The notes beneath the pieces are model-generated. The model made no database searches. It was given only the letters and a program-made list of their open reading frames with translations, and had not been told where the DNA came from. DNA of 64,000 nt from Cupriavidus malaysiensis (GTDB taxonomy: Bacteria; Pseudomonadota; Gammaproteobacteria; Burkholderiales; Burkholderiaceae): contig NZ_CP017754.1 in the NCBI RefSeq assembly GCF_001854325.1, positions 2,914,001 to 2,978,000 on the forward strand. The letters run 5' to 3'. Below are positions 45,515-54,379 of the stretch, piece after piece. Position numbers and translations under genes: made by a program. The stretch's first letter is position 1, and each line of letters begins with the position of its first letter.

Positions 45515-46377
45515 GCCCGGCGACGCACTCGCGTATCCCCCCATCCGGCATGCCCGCATCGCGGGCAATGTCGGCACGGTCGGCACGGTCGGTACGGTCG
45601 GTACGGTCGGCACTGCAGGCGCTGCTTGCCGCGCTGGCGGCGCTAACGCTGCAGGCGTGCGGCCTGCTGCCGGGCGCCGGCAGCGCACACGCGGCCCTCG
45701 CCGTCACAGGCACCCGCTTCATCTATCCCGCCGGCTTGACGCAACAGACCATCCGCGTCGCCAACAGCGGCGACCAGCCGGTGCTGCTGCAGACCTGGCT
45801 GGATCGCGGCGCGCCGGATGCCGACCCAAGCACGCTGGCCGTGCCCTTCCTGCTCACGCCGCCGCTCGTACGCCTCGACCCCAAGGGGAGCGTCGCCCTG
45901 CAGCTCCGCCACAGCGGCGAAGCCATGCCCGAGGATCGCGAGTCCGTGTTCTGGATCAACTTCCTGGAAGTGCCGCCTCGCCCGCCCGGCGACAACTGGC
46001 GCTTGAAGCTCGCCGTGCGCCTGCGCATGAAAGTCCTGTACCGCCCGCGCGGCCTGGATGGCAGTCCGGAACGCGCCATCGCGCGCCTGCGCTGGCAGCT
46101 GCGGCCCGGCGAACGGGGAGCCGGCCCGACACTGGAAGCCCGCAACGACTCGCCCTACTTCGTCAGTCTCGCCGAGGTTGCGCTAGCGGGAACGCCGTCG
46201 CCGCTGCGCCTCGGCGGCCTCACGGTGCCGCCTTTCGGCAGCGCCGCGCTGCCGTTGCCACAGGGCATCGAAGCCTTGCCCCCCGGGACCCCGTTGCGCT
46301 ACCAGGCCGCGGGCGACGGTGGCGAGGCCATCCACGGCGAAGCCGAGATCGCCCGGGACGGCTCGCCCGCGCCATGA
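45508..46377 (+). CDS. Periplasmic fimbrial chaperone (PapD family), second copy
   Basis: 289-residue chaperone with signatures parallel to the first copy: LAVTGTRFIYPAGLTQQTIRVANSGDQPVLLQTWLD, FLLTPPLVRLDPKGSVAL, EDRESVFWINFLEVPP and MKVLYRP. The ATG at 45508 overlaps the usher stop by seven bases. The signal region is unusual: an Arg-rich n-region made of SAR/SVR repeats, then LLAALAALTLQACGLLPGAGSAHA, which has both a lipobox (LQAC) and a normal AHA-A cleavage site. It may thus be a lipoprotein or a soluble chaperone. Confidence 0.92.
   Translation: MVSPATHSRIPPSGMPASRAMSARSARSVRSVRSALQALLAALAALTLQACGLLPGAGSAHAALAVTGTRFIYPAGLTQQTIRVANSGDQPVLLQTWLDRGAPDADPSTLAVPFLLTPPLVRLDPKGSVALQLRHSGEAMPEDRESVFWINFLEVPPRPPGDNWRLKLAVRLRMKVLYRPRGLDGSPERAIARLRWQLRPGERGAGPTLEARNDSPYFVSLAEVALAGTPSPLRLGGLTVPPFGSAALPLPQGIEALPPGTPLRYQAAGDGGEAIHGEAEIARDGSPAP
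45571..45615 (+). repeat. 9-base tandem repeat in the second chaperone signal region
   Basis: Five consecutive 9-base units (TCGGCACGG twice, TCGGTACGG twice, then TCGGCACTG) encode SAR-SAR-SVR-SVR-SAL at residues 22-36. Each full unit adds one arginine to the n-region of the signal peptide and keeps the frame, so slippage would change the positive charge without frameshift. Confidence 0.93.
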
Positions 46378-46511
46378 GCAAGGAGCACTGGATTCTTTTG
46401 CAGCCCGCCCCATCGGTGGCGGGCTGCAGCCGTCTTCCGGTCCACCCTGGGCCCGGATGCCCGCTCTGCCGAAGTCCGGCTGAGTCCTTTCAACAACAAG
46501 AGGTATGCAAG

Positions 46512-49500
46512 ATGAACCGTAGTTACATCCTGGTCTGGAACACGGCCCAGCAATGCTGGCAGGTTGCGCACGAAGGCGCGCGTCGGCAAGGCAGGCGAGG
46601 CAAGCCGGCGCTGGCGGCCACTGCGGCGGCGGCGGCCTTGCTCGGGCTCGTCGCCGCCCCATCGGCCCATGCCCTGCCGAGCGGCCAGAACATCGCCGGC
46701 GGCAGCGCTGACATCCAGAAGGATGCGAGCCAGCAGGCGATGTCGATCAACCAGAAGACCGACAAGCTGATCATCGACTGGAACGATTTCAACATCGGCG
46801 CAGGCGAGCGCGTGAGCTTCAACCAGCCCGGCAGCGCTGCCGTGGCATTGAACCGGGTCATCGGCAACAACAGCAGCGAGATCTTCGGCAGGATGGAGGC
46901 CAACGGGCGAGTCTTCCTGGTCAACCCCAATGGCGTGCTGTTCGGCAAGAGCGCCCAGGTCAACGTGGGCGGCCTGGTCGCTTCCACCCACGGCATCTCC
47001 GACCAGCAGTTCCTCGCACCAGGCCATAACTACAGCTTCACCGATTCGAACTCCCCCAACGCCGTCGTCAACGAGGGCACCCTCACCGCCGCGGTGGGCG
47101 GCAGCATCGCCCTGCTGGGAGGCCGCGTACGCAACGATGGCCTGATCCTGGCTCCGATGGGCAGCGTGGCACTCGGTGCCGGCGGCGACGCGATGGTGCG
47201 TTTCGGCGCCGCCGACGGCCTGCTCAACCTGGAGATCAACGGTGCCGCCGCGGACGCGCTGGCGCACAATGGCGGCCTGCTCAAGGCCGACGGCGGCCAG
47301 GTGTTGATGACCGCACGCGGCAGCGGCGCCCTGCTGCAGGCCGTGGTCAACAACGTCGGTGCGATCGAAGCCAATACACTGAGCCGACGTGCGGGCAAGA
47401 TCACGCTGGACGGCGGCGACGTCGGCCGTACCTTCGTCGGCGGACGGCTCAGCACCAGCGCAATGAACACGGTCGGCGACGGCGGCGAAGTCGTGACCCG
47501 CGGCCGGGGCCTCGATGTCGGTCTGGGCCTGATGGTCGACACGCGCGCCAGCAACGGCATGCACGGCAACTGGACGCTCAGCGCCCCGGACATGACGATC
47601 GGCCGCTACGCCAACGACAGCAGCGCCAATGCCTACAGCGGTACGCTGGCACAGAACCTTGCCACCACGCACATCAAGGCCAGGAGCGAGACCGGAGACC
47701 TTTCCCTCAAGGGCCCGGTGGCCTGGAACTCCAGCAACCATCTGTCGCTGGAGGCGGCCGGAAGCCTCCACGTGAACGCCCCGGTGAGTGCCAGCGGCAT
47801 CCGCGCCGGACTGATGCTGAACGCCGGCAACCAGGTGAATATCAACGACAAGCTCACCCTCAGCGGCACTGCCAGCGAACTCGAGATCAACGCGCCGGGC
47901 GGACGCAACTTCGGCGATAAGGGCTCGGTCACGCTATCTGGGAGCAGTGCCGGCTTCACCGCCAACGGCATCCGCCACACCGTGATACAGAATGTCGCCC
48001 AGCTGCAGCAGATCGACACCAATCTCTATGGCCACTATGTACTGGGCAACGGCATCACAGGCGGCCGCCTGCTGTCCATCGGCGGGCCGTACGGCGTCTT
48101 CCGCGGCAGCTTCGACGGCCTGGGCAACACCATCGGCGGACTCTCGATCACCGGGCGCGGCGCCAATGTCGGTGTGTTCTCGGAAGCGGCCGGCTCCATC
48201 AGCAACGTGAAGCTGGCAAACCTCAGTGTGACCGACAACGCTTATGGCCCGGTCCCGGGCTCCGTGGGAGCTCTGGCAGGCGTGAACCGGGGCCTGATCC
48301 GCAACGTCAGCACGGAACGGGTCAACGTCAGCAGCAACACCTCGCGCTCGACCACTGTCGGCGGGCTGGTGGGAATCAATACCGGCACGCTGGAGAACGT
48401 CAGCACCAGCGGTTCCGTCTACGGTGGCGTCAACGCGCGCGCCGTCGGTGGCGTGGCCGGTGAGAACATCCTCGCCGGCGCCGGCGACCCGGCCGCGATC
48501 CGCGGTGCGGTCTCCCGCGCGCAGGTGTCCGGCGGCGTGCTCAACGACATCGGCGGCGGCATCGGCGGCATCGCCGGCGTCAACAACGGGGGCACGCTGC
48601 AGGATGTCCGCAGCGAAGGTGCCGTCACCGCCAGCCGGGCCGGTGTCAACGCGGGCGGCATCGCCGGCTTGAACGCCAACGCCGGCACGATCGAGAGCGC
48701 CAGCGCCAGCGGTCGCGTGCAGGGCAACCAGCGCGGCAACGCCGGCGGCGTGGTCGGCTTGAACTCGGGGGCCACCATTGCCGCCTCGCAGGCCAGCGGC
48801 CAGGTCAACGGCAGCGCCACCGCCAACCTGGGCGGCATCGCCGGTCTCAACGCCAATGGCGGCCGCCTCGCCCATGTCGCGGCCACCGGGCCGGTCGTCG
48901 ATGCTTCCGGCGCCAATGTCGGCGGCGTGGTGGGTGCCAACAGCTTCGGCACCGTGTCCCATGCCACGGCATCCGGACAGGTACGGGCAGGCAACAGCAG
49001 CCGCGTGGGGGGTGTGGTCGGCAGCAACCTCTATGGCGGCGAGGTGCTCAACGCCAAGGGCTACAGTGACGTCTCCGGCGGCTCCACCAGCCTGGCCGGC
49101 GGCGTCGCCGGCTACAACCTCGGCGCATTGACCGCCGCAGAAGGACATGGGAAGGTCACCGCCGGCAACAACGCCAGCGCGGGCGGCGTCGCCGGCGCCA
49201 ACCTCGGCACTATCGTCGGCGGCATCGGCCTGGGCGAAGTGACCGGCGGCAGCCGCAGCAATGTCGGCGGCGTGGTCGGCGACAACCAGGGCACGGTGTC
49301 GTATTCCCACGCGAACGGCTCGGTGCGTGGCGGAACATACGCCGCGCTGGGCGGACTGGCCGGCGTGAACCGCAGCGTGATCGATTACTCCACCGCCGCC
49401 ACCCGCGTCAACTACCAACCGGCGGGCTACCAGCAGGTCTATGGCGGCCTCGCCGGCCTCAACACCGGACGCATGACGGGCAACGTCGCCTATGGCGCGG

Positions 49501-49547
49501 CCTCCCTGCTACCGCCGGCAGGTTCGAACTCCGGCCTGCTGCAATAA
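46512..49547 (+). CDS. Haemagglutinin-type secreted exoprotein (TpsA) with GLUG repeats
   Basis: 1011-residue exoprotein. The first 27 residues (MNRSYILVWNTAQQCWQVAHEG) form the extended signal-peptide region of two-partner-secretion proteins, followed by a hydrophobic core and cleavage at APSAHA (residue 54). The haemagglutination-activity domain spans about 55-300, with NPNGVLFGKSAQVNVGGLVAST. From about 540 to the end come fourteen GLUG-type repeats, then ASLLPPAGSNSGLLQ. No channel or C-terminal barrel domain is present, so a TpsB partner is needed, and none is in the window. It lies after the second chaperone and before the adhesin gene. ATG 46512 is preceded by a weak site. Confidence 0.93.
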   Translation: MNRSYILVWNTAQQCWQVAHEGARRQGRRGKPALAATAAAAALLGLVAAPSAHALPSGQNIAGGSADIQKDASQQAMSINQKTDKLIIDWNDFNIGAGERVSFNQPGSAAVALNRVIGNNSSEIFGRMEANGRVFLVNPNGVLFGKSAQVNVGGLVASTHGISDQQFLAPGHNYSFTDSNSPNAVVNEGTLTAAVGGSIALLGGRVRNDGLILAPMGSVALGAGGDAMVRFGAADGLLNLEINGAAADALAHNGGLLKADGGQVLMTARGSGALLQAVVNNVGAIEANTLSRRAGKITLDGGDVGRTFVGGRLSTSAMNTVGDGGEVVTRGRGLDVGLGLMVDTRASNGMHGNWTLSAPDMTIGRYANDSSANAYSGTLAQNLATTHIKARSETGDLSLKGPVAWNSSNHLSLEAAGSLHVNAPVSASGIRAGLMLNAGNQVNINDKLTLSGTASELEINAPGGRNFGDKGSVTLSGSSAGFTANGIRHTVIQNVAQLQQIDTNLYGHYVLGNGITGGRLLSIGGPYGVFRGSFDGLGNTIGGLSITGRGANVGVFSEAAGSISNVKLANLSVTDNAYGPVPGSVGALAGVNRGLIRNVSTERVNVSSNTSRSTTVGGLVGINTGTLENVSTSGSVYGGVNARAVGGVAGENILAGAGDPAAIRGAVSRAQVSGGVLNDIGGGIGGIAGVNNGGTLQDVRSEGAVTASRAGVNAGGIAGLNANAGTIESASASGRVQGNQRGNAGGVVGLNSGATIAASQASGQVNGSATANLGGIAGLNANGGRLAHVAATGPVVDASGANVGGVVGANSFGTVSHATASGQVRAGNSSRVGGVVGSNLYGGEVLNAKGYSDVSGGSTSLAGGVAGYNLGALTAAEGHGKVTAGNNASAGGVAGANLGTIVGGIGLGEVTGGSRSNVGGVVGDNQGTVSYSHANGSVRGGTYAALGGLAGVNRSVIDYSTAATRVNYQPAGYQQVYGGLAGLNTGRMTGNVAYGAASLLPPAGSNSGLLQ
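48256..49467 (+). repeat. GLUG repeat block in the exoprotein
   Basis: About fourteen diverged copies of a 22-30 residue unit with the core GGxxGxN (GGVVG, GGIAG, GGLAG), each followed by G-x-I/V and an ASG-x-V turn. The units differ by substitution and length, so this is an old repeat rather than recent expansion. It should fold as a beta-helix on the surface. Confidence 0.88.
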
Positions 49548-49651
49548 CGGTCCAGGACGGCCCGGCAGCCCGCCATGCCGGGCTGCACGTCCTGGCCTCG
49601 GACACGGTTGTTCCGCCTCGGCAGAACAAGCAATCTTCCTCGGAGTACCCT

Positions 49652-50812
49652 ATGACCCGCAATTCCCCAGCATGGACGCAGCGCCCCCGGCGCCGCCGTG
49701 CCCGCGCCCTCGCGGGGGCCTTCAGACTTCTCCTCCTCCTGCTGCCGGCTTCCGTCGCGGCGGCCAGCTACAACGGTGCGATGAGATGCAGCGTTCCCTT
49801 GCCGCCGAGCGGCGACGGTGGCTGGAGCGGCACCGGCCTCACCGCAGCGGCAAAGCCCGGCGACGTCCTGCTCAAGCGCACCGTCTCTTTCTTCGTCCGT
49901 TTCGAGACAAAGCGCACCCAGTCGCCGCAAGTCCTCGCGGCCTTGGGCAACTGGATCAATCCGGTCCAACTGGTCAACACCGACATCATGCCGGTGGTCC
50001 TCGCAAACGATCCGACACCATTCGTATCGAAGATCGGCATCCGCATGAGCCACAAGGATCAGGCGATCTATCGGGGCCCGCAGCAGCAGACCATCCTGAA
50101 TGTCAAGGAACTCGCTACAGAGGACACCAACTATGCCTTCGACCTCTTCCAGGAACTCGTACTGCTGGTCGACCCGAAGGAACTGCCCGCCGGGGATATC
50201 AAGATCACCGGCATCGCCAAGGGTGCCATGGTGGAACTGTTCACCTACTCGGTGGATGCGAGCAAAGGCATCGTCGGCCAGACCGTCGCGCCCCATGCGG
50301 AGGTCAACGCCTGCAACAGCAATCTCGCCACGGGCAAGCTGATGAATGCCCTGATCCCGCGCGAGACGATCCCCAACCGATGCAAAGTCGAAGTCACGAC
50401 CATTCCCGTGACGATGAAGAACTATTCGCTCCTCAACGTGGCGGAACCCGCCTGGGAAGACCCGGGATCGGACCCATTCACCTTGAAGCTCAGCGATTGC
50501 GCGCAAAACGCCAAGCCGCAGATATGGTTCCGCGATGAGAACGAGCCCGGCAACACCTCCGACACGCTCAGCGTCAGCGGTGGCGCCGGCGGTATCGGCA
50601 TCGCCATGTTCAGCCTTCCCACCGGCAAGCCCGCAAGGCGCGTCAAGTATTTCAGTTCGGCCCCGCCCGCCGGCAGTTCCGGCCACCACGCCATGGAAGT
50701 CAACGGCACGGAAGCCACGCTCAAGTTCTTCGCACGCTATGTGCGCACCGGGGAACCGCTGGCGGCGGGGGATGCCAACGGCCTCGCCAGCTACTTCATC
50801 ACCTTTCCCTAA
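49652..50812 (+). CDS. Putative two-domain fimbrial tip adhesin
   Basis: 386-residue exported protein. An Arg-rich n-region and LLLLLLPASVAAA signal peptide precede the mature start SYNGAMRCSVPLPPSG. The N-terminal 180 residues have no motif I recognise. The C-terminal half contains FLN-like cysteine pairs (VNACNSN, PNRCKVEV, LSDCAQN) and ends in LASYFITFP, as pilins do. Position after the chaperone/usher genes and length match FimH/FimD-type tip adhesins. CGGAG precedes the ATG. Adhesive function is inferred from context; the receptor is unknown. Confidence 0.75.
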   Translation: MTRNSPAWTQRPRRRRARALAGAFRLLLLLLPASVAAASYNGAMRCSVPLPPSGDGGWSGTGLTAAAKPGDVLLKRTVSFFVRFETKRTQSPQVLAALGNWINPVQLVNTDIMPVVLANDPTPFVSKIGIRMSHKDQAIYRGPQQQTILNVKELATEDTNYAFDLFQELVLLVDPKELPAGDIKITGIAKGAMVELFTYSVDASKGIVGQTVAPHAEVNACNSNLATGKLMNALIPRETIPNRCKVEVTTIPVTMKNYSLLNVAEPAWEDPGSDPFTLKLSDCAQNAKPQIWFRDENEPGNTSDTLSVSGGAGGIGIAMFSLPTGKPARRVKYFSSAPPAGSSGHHAMEVNGTEATLKFFARYVRTGEPLAAGDANGLASYFITFP

Positions 50813-51144
50813 TCCGTTGCGTCGGAACAAGCGCACCCGAGCGGCGTTGCATCCAGGTCGCAGGCCAGGCGGGAAGCACGGCCATCGCGCGCGGCGATGG
50901 CGAGCCTTTGCAACGACGCAGACGGCCCGAAGGCGCTGTCGATCGGGCATGCCCTTCGAAGGACGCAGTGCACTCGTGAGCCTTCCTAGCGAAAGTCCCG
51001 CGAAGAGCGGGAGACAACCTGAGGACGGAAGCGTCCCTGCCAGCCCCCGCGCCTGCCAGCCAGTGCTTTCCTCTGTTTCCGCCGCCCCCGGGATGGAAAG
51101 CGACCTTGCCTGCAACCTGTCATCTGGACCAGAGGAAACCGACC
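50813..51144. other. Intergenic region between adhesin and response regulator genes
   Basis: 332 bases. An 8-bp hairpin (GCCATCGC at 50881-50888, GCGATGGC at 50894-50901) lacks a T-run. No gene, repeat or clear promoter was seen. The length suggests that the regulator is transcribed on its own. Confidence 0.45.
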
Positions 51145-51786
51145 ATGTCTACAGACACTATCCGCGTCATCATTGCCGATGACCATCCTGCCATCGTGAT
51201 GGGTGTCCAGCACGAGCTGCAGAAGGACCTGTCTCTCGCGATCGTGGCCCGCGCCAGGAACTCCACCGAGTTGTTCAAGTCGCTGGAAGAACTGGAGTGC
51301 GATGTGCTGATCTCCGACTACGCCATGCCGGGCGGCATGCACGGCGACGGCATCGCCCTGTTCTCCCAGCTCCGGCGCCGCTACCCGACCTTGCGCCTGG
51401 TCGTGCTGACGATGCTGAACAATCCCGGACTGATCCGCGCCCTGCTGCGGCTGGGCATCAACTGCATCCTCAGCAAATCGGACCGCATCGGTCATGTCAG
51501 CGCCGCCACGCAATCCGCCTTGCTGCACCAGCCCTACTTCTCGCCGTCGATCAAGGATCAGGTGGTCGGCCAATCGCTGGCGTCCCGCAATGTGCTGACC
51601 GCGCGCGAAGCAGAGATCGTGCGCCTGTTCGGCGGCGGCATGACCATCTCCGAGATCGCCCGCCAATGCAACCGCAGCGTGCAGACCATCAGCACGCAGA
51701 AGATCAGCGCCATGCGCAAGCTCGGTATCAAGCGGGACTCGGACCTGATCCGCTACGCCAACGACTGGGAGCGCAGACATGACTGA
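51145..51786 (+). CDS. NarL/LuxR-family response regulator (RcsB/BvgA-like)
   Basis: 213-residue response regulator. The receiver has the acidic pair ADDHP at 11-15 and the phospho-acceptor Asp58 in LISDYAMPGG; the lysine is in ILSKSDR. The C-terminal LuxR helix-turn-helix is at about 150-205 (LTAREAEIVRLFGGGMTISEIARQCNRSVQTISTQKISAMRKLGI). The long ISDYAMPGG loop resembles RcsB. No histidine kinase is encoded beside it. Its place at the end of the fimbrial cluster suggests it controls these genes, as BvgA does in Bordetella; this is inference. Confidence 0.92.
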   Translation: MSTDTIRVIIADDHPAIVMGVQHELQKDLSLAIVARARNSTELFKSLEELECDVLISDYAMPGGMHGDGIALFSQLRRRYPTLRLVVLTMLNNPGLIRALLRLGINCILSKSDRIGHVSAATQSALLHQPYFSPSIKDQVVGQSLASRNVLTAREAEIVRLFGGGMTISEIARQCNRSVQTISTQKISAMRKLGIKRDSDLIRYANDWERRHD

Positions 51787-51820
51787 GCATCGCCGCCGAG
51801 GAACCGCCGGCCGGGCGCCG

Positions 51821-51850
51821 AAAAAAAAAGAGCAGGCCACAGGCCTGCTC
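51821..51850. terminator. Strong intrinsic terminator of the pdh operon
   Basis: GAGCAGGCC (51830-51838), ACA, GGCCTGCTC (51842-51850), flanked on the left by A9 (51821-51829). On the minus strand this gives a 9-bp stem followed by nine U's, an excellent terminator for the aceE-aceF-BPH-lpd unit. On the plus strand it has only a weak T-tract. Confidence 0.93.
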
Positions 51851-51872
51851 CCGTCTTGCGAAGACCCTGCCC

Positions 51873-53657
51873 TCAGCGCTTGCGCGGCGGCGGAACGTCG
51901 GTGCAGACGCCTTCGTAGATCTCGGCCGCCATGCCCACCGACTCGCCCAGCGTCGGGTGGGGGTGGATGGTACGGCCGATATCGACGGCGTCCGCGCCCA
52001 TCTCGACCGCCAGGCAGATCTCGCTGATCAGGTCGCCGGCATGCGTGCCGACGATGCCGCCACCGATGATGCGGTGGGTCTCTTCATCGAACAGCAGCTT
52101 GGTGAAGCCCTCGTCGCGGCCATTGGCGATGGCGCGACCCGATGCTGCCCACGGGAACATGCCCTTGCCGTACTTGATGCCCTGTGCCTTGCATTCGTCC
52201 TCGGTCAGGCCGGCCCAGGCCACTTCCGGATCGGTGAAGGCCACCGACGGGATCTGCTTGGCGTCGAAGAAGGCCTTCTCGCCATGCGCCGCCTCGGCCG
52301 CGACGTGGCCTTCATGCACCGCCTTGTGCGCCAGCATCGGCTGGCCGACGATGTCGCCGATGGCAAAGATATGCGGCACATTGGTGCGCATCTGCTTGTC
52401 GACGTCGATGAAGCCGCGCTCGGTCACGGCCACGCCGGCCTTCTCGGCGCCGATGCGCTTGCCGTTGGGCGAGCGGCCCACCGAGACCAGCACGAGGTCG
52501 TAGCGCTGCGGCTCGGCCGGCGCCTGCTCGCCCTCGAACCTGACGTAGATGCCATCGGCCTTGGCTTCCACCCCGACCGTCTTGGTCTTGAGCATGACCT
52601 TGCCGAAGCGGTCCTTGTTCTTCTTCTCCCAGACCTTGACCAGATCGCGGTCCGCGCCGTTCATCAGGCCGTCGAGCATTTCCACCACGTCGATCTCGGC
52701 GCCCAGCGTGCTGTACACGGTCGCCATTTCCAGGCCGATGATGCCACCGCCGATGACCAGCATCTTGTTGGGCACCTCAGGCAGCTCCAGCGCACCGGTG
52801 GAATCGACGATGCGCGGATCCTCGGGGATGAAGGGCAGCTTCACCGCCTGGCTGCCGGCGGCGATGATGGCCTTCTCGAAGCGGATCACGGTCTTCTTGC
52901 CGGTGGCCTGCTTGCCTTCGCCTTCGGTCAGCTCGACCTCCAGGTGATGCGGGTCGAGGAAGCTGCCGATACCGCGCACCACCTGCACCTTGCGTGCCTT
53001 GGCCATGCCGGCCAGGCCGTTGGTCAGCTTCCCCACCACCGACTGCTTGTAGTGGCGCAGGCCGTCCAGGTCGATCTTGGCCTCGCCGAACAGGATGCCA
53101 TGGGCTGCCAGCGCCTTGGCCTCGTCGATCACCGCCGCATTGTGCAGCAGTGCCTTGGAAGGGATGCAGCCGACGTTCAGGCAGACGCCGCCCAGCGTGG
53201 CATAGCGTTCGACCAGCACGGTGCTCATGCCCAGGTCGGCCGCGCGGAAGGCGGCGGAATAGCCGCCGGGGCCGGCGCCCAGCACCAGCATCTCGCACTG
53301 GATGTCGGCGCCGCCGCCATGGGTCGCGGCGGCCGGCGCGGCGGCTGCAGGTGCCGGCGCAGCGGCAGCGGCAACGGGTGCCGGCGCGGCAGCGGGCGCC
53401 GGGCTGGGGGCCTGGGCCGCGCCGGTCTCGACCGTGCAGATCACCATGTCCTGGCCGACCTTGTCGCCCACCTGGATGCGCACATCGACCACCGTGCCCG
53501 CCACCGAGGACGGCACGTCCATGCTGGCCTTGTCCGACTCCAGCACGATCAGGGACTGCTCCACCTCGACCGTGTCGCCGGGCTTGACCAGCACCTCGAT
53601 CACTTCCACTGCGTCGAAATCGCCGATATCCGGCACCTTGACCTCGATCACACTCAT
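51873..53657 (-). CDS. lpdA: Dihydrolipoyl dehydrogenase (E3) with N-terminal lipoyl domain
   Basis: 594-residue E3 of the pyruvate dehydrogenase complex, which reoxidises dihydrolipoamide with NAD+. A lipoyl domain comes first (Lys43 in [11 protein letters not shown]), then an Ala/Pro linker and the flavoprotein: FAD site [19 protein letters not shown], redox disulfide [16 protein letters not shown] site [17 protein letters not shown], and the C-terminal His-Glu ([10 protein letters not shown]). Fused lipoyl-E3 forms are common in betaproteobacteria. GAGGAG precedes ATG 53657. It is the last gene of the unit, 35 bases after the proteasome-like gene. Confidence 0.96.
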   Translation of the reverse strand: MSVIEVKVPDIGDFDAVEVIEVLVKPGDTVEVEQSLIVLESDKASMDVPSSVAGTVVDVRIQVGDKVGQDMVICTVETGAAQAPSPAPAAAPAPVAAAAAPAPAAAAPAAATHGGGADIQCEMLVLGAGPGGYSAAFRAADLGMSTVLVERYATLGGVCLNVGCIPSKALLHNAAVIDEAKALAAHGILFGEAKIDLDGLRHYKQSVVGKLTNGLAGMAKARKVQVVRGIGSFLDPHHLEVELTEGEGKQATGKKTVIRFEKAIIAAGSQAVKLPFIPEDPRIVDSTGALELPEVPNKMLVIGGGIIGLEMATVYSTLGAEIDVVEMLDGLMNGADRDLVKVWEKKNKDRFGKVMLKTKTVGVEAKADGIYVRFEGEQAPAEPQRYDLVLVSVGRSPNGKRIGAEKAGVAVTERGFIDVDKQMRTNVPHIFAIGDIVGQPMLAHKAVHEGHVAAEAAHGEKAFFDAKQIPSVAFTDPEVAWAGLTEDECKAQGIKYGKGMFPWAASGRAIANGRDEGFTKLLFDEETHRIIGGGIVGTHAGDLISEICLAVEMGADAVDIGRTIHPHPTLGESVGMAAEIYEGVCTDVPPPRKR

Positions 53658-53692
53658 GCTTTGCTCCTCAATGCGCCGCCCGCCCGTCGGGA

Positions 53693-54310
53693 TCAGGCAA
53701 CGCCGTCGTTGTTGGGTGCCATGCCCGCCGCGCCGTCCGCCGCGCGCAGGCGCAGCACATGCACTTCGACCGGGCCGGCCGAACTCTTGTCGAACTCCAC
53801 GCCGGCCTCGACCCCGATGCGGGCGATCCGCGCCGCGTCGAACCCGGGGCTGTCATAGACGGCATGCATCGCGCCGAGCGCGTAGTTACGGCCGGAACCG
53901 ATGCCCCAGAAGCGGTCGAAGGCAAACACCTCGCGATACGAATACACGCCGAAGATTCCCTCGGGATTGGCGATCAGGCAGACGATCTGCGACGACTCGT
54001 AAGGATCGTCCTCGTCCTCCTTGGTGTTGATGAAGTACTCGGTCTTGAGCCTCTCATGCACCTTGAGGAAGGTCCGGAACACGTCGTCGCGCGAGCCCAG
54101 CCGGCACTCCTCGCCCAGCCCGGACAGCAGGCTGCGCATCACCGGGAAATGCGCGGTGGTGCCGGCCAGCGCGATGAAGCTCTCGCCGACCGGAAACACC
54201 TTCTGGTTGCGCTCGTAGGCACGCGACAGGCGCGTGTCGCCGAAGGTGACCAGCGCGTCCGCCGCGATCGCCACCTCACCGTCCTTCTTGACGACTACGC
54301 AGGTAGTCAT
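53693..54310 (-). CDS. BPH: betaproteobacterial proteasome homologue (HslV-like peptidase)
   Basis: 205-residue Ntn-hydrolase of the proteasome beta-subunit/HslV family. After removal of Met1 the chain would begin [17 protein letters not shown], giving the catalytic Thr1 and Asp17 at the usual places; the lysine fits NQKVF at mature position 36, with three extra residues against HslV. The Gly loop ([10 protein letters not shown]) and [11 protein letters not shown] are conserved. It is longer than HslV and has an internal acidic insert ([12 protein letters not shown]), matching BPH, known from Cupriavidus and Thiobacillus as a double-ring self-compartmentalised particle. There is no hslU nearby. 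It lies between aceF and lpdA, 69 and 35 bases away, and its stop and neighbours indicate co-transcription. Confidence 0.88.
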   Translation of the reverse strand: MTTCVVVKKDGEVAIAADALVTFGDTRLSRAYERNQKVFPVGESFIALAGTTAHFPVMRSLLSGLGEECRLGSRDDVFRTFLKVHERLKTEYFINTKEDEDDPYESSQIVCLIANPEGIFGVYSYREVFAFDRFWGIGSGRNYALGAMHAVYDSPGFDAARIARIGVEAGVEFDKSSAGPVEVHVLRLRAADGAAGMAPNNDGVA

Positions 54311-54379
54311 GGCTCGCCTCGTCTTGCTCGTCGTTGCCTCGCCGCGGGCACGGCGGCACAGCCGCCGCGCCCCGCCCGC

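Noticed and set aside
45571..45615. Short direct repeats considered as a CRISPR-like array
   Set aside because: Units are only 9 bases, contiguous without spacers and inside a coding region in phase with codons.
42884..45688. A 934-codon minus-strand frame
   Set aside because: It lies opposite the usher gene, with no recognised domain and an amino-acid make-up unlike real proteins.
45285..46511. A long in-frame N-terminal extension of the exoprotein
   Set aside because: It runs over the end of the usher and the second chaperone in another frame. The extended signal peptide begins exactly at ATG 46512.
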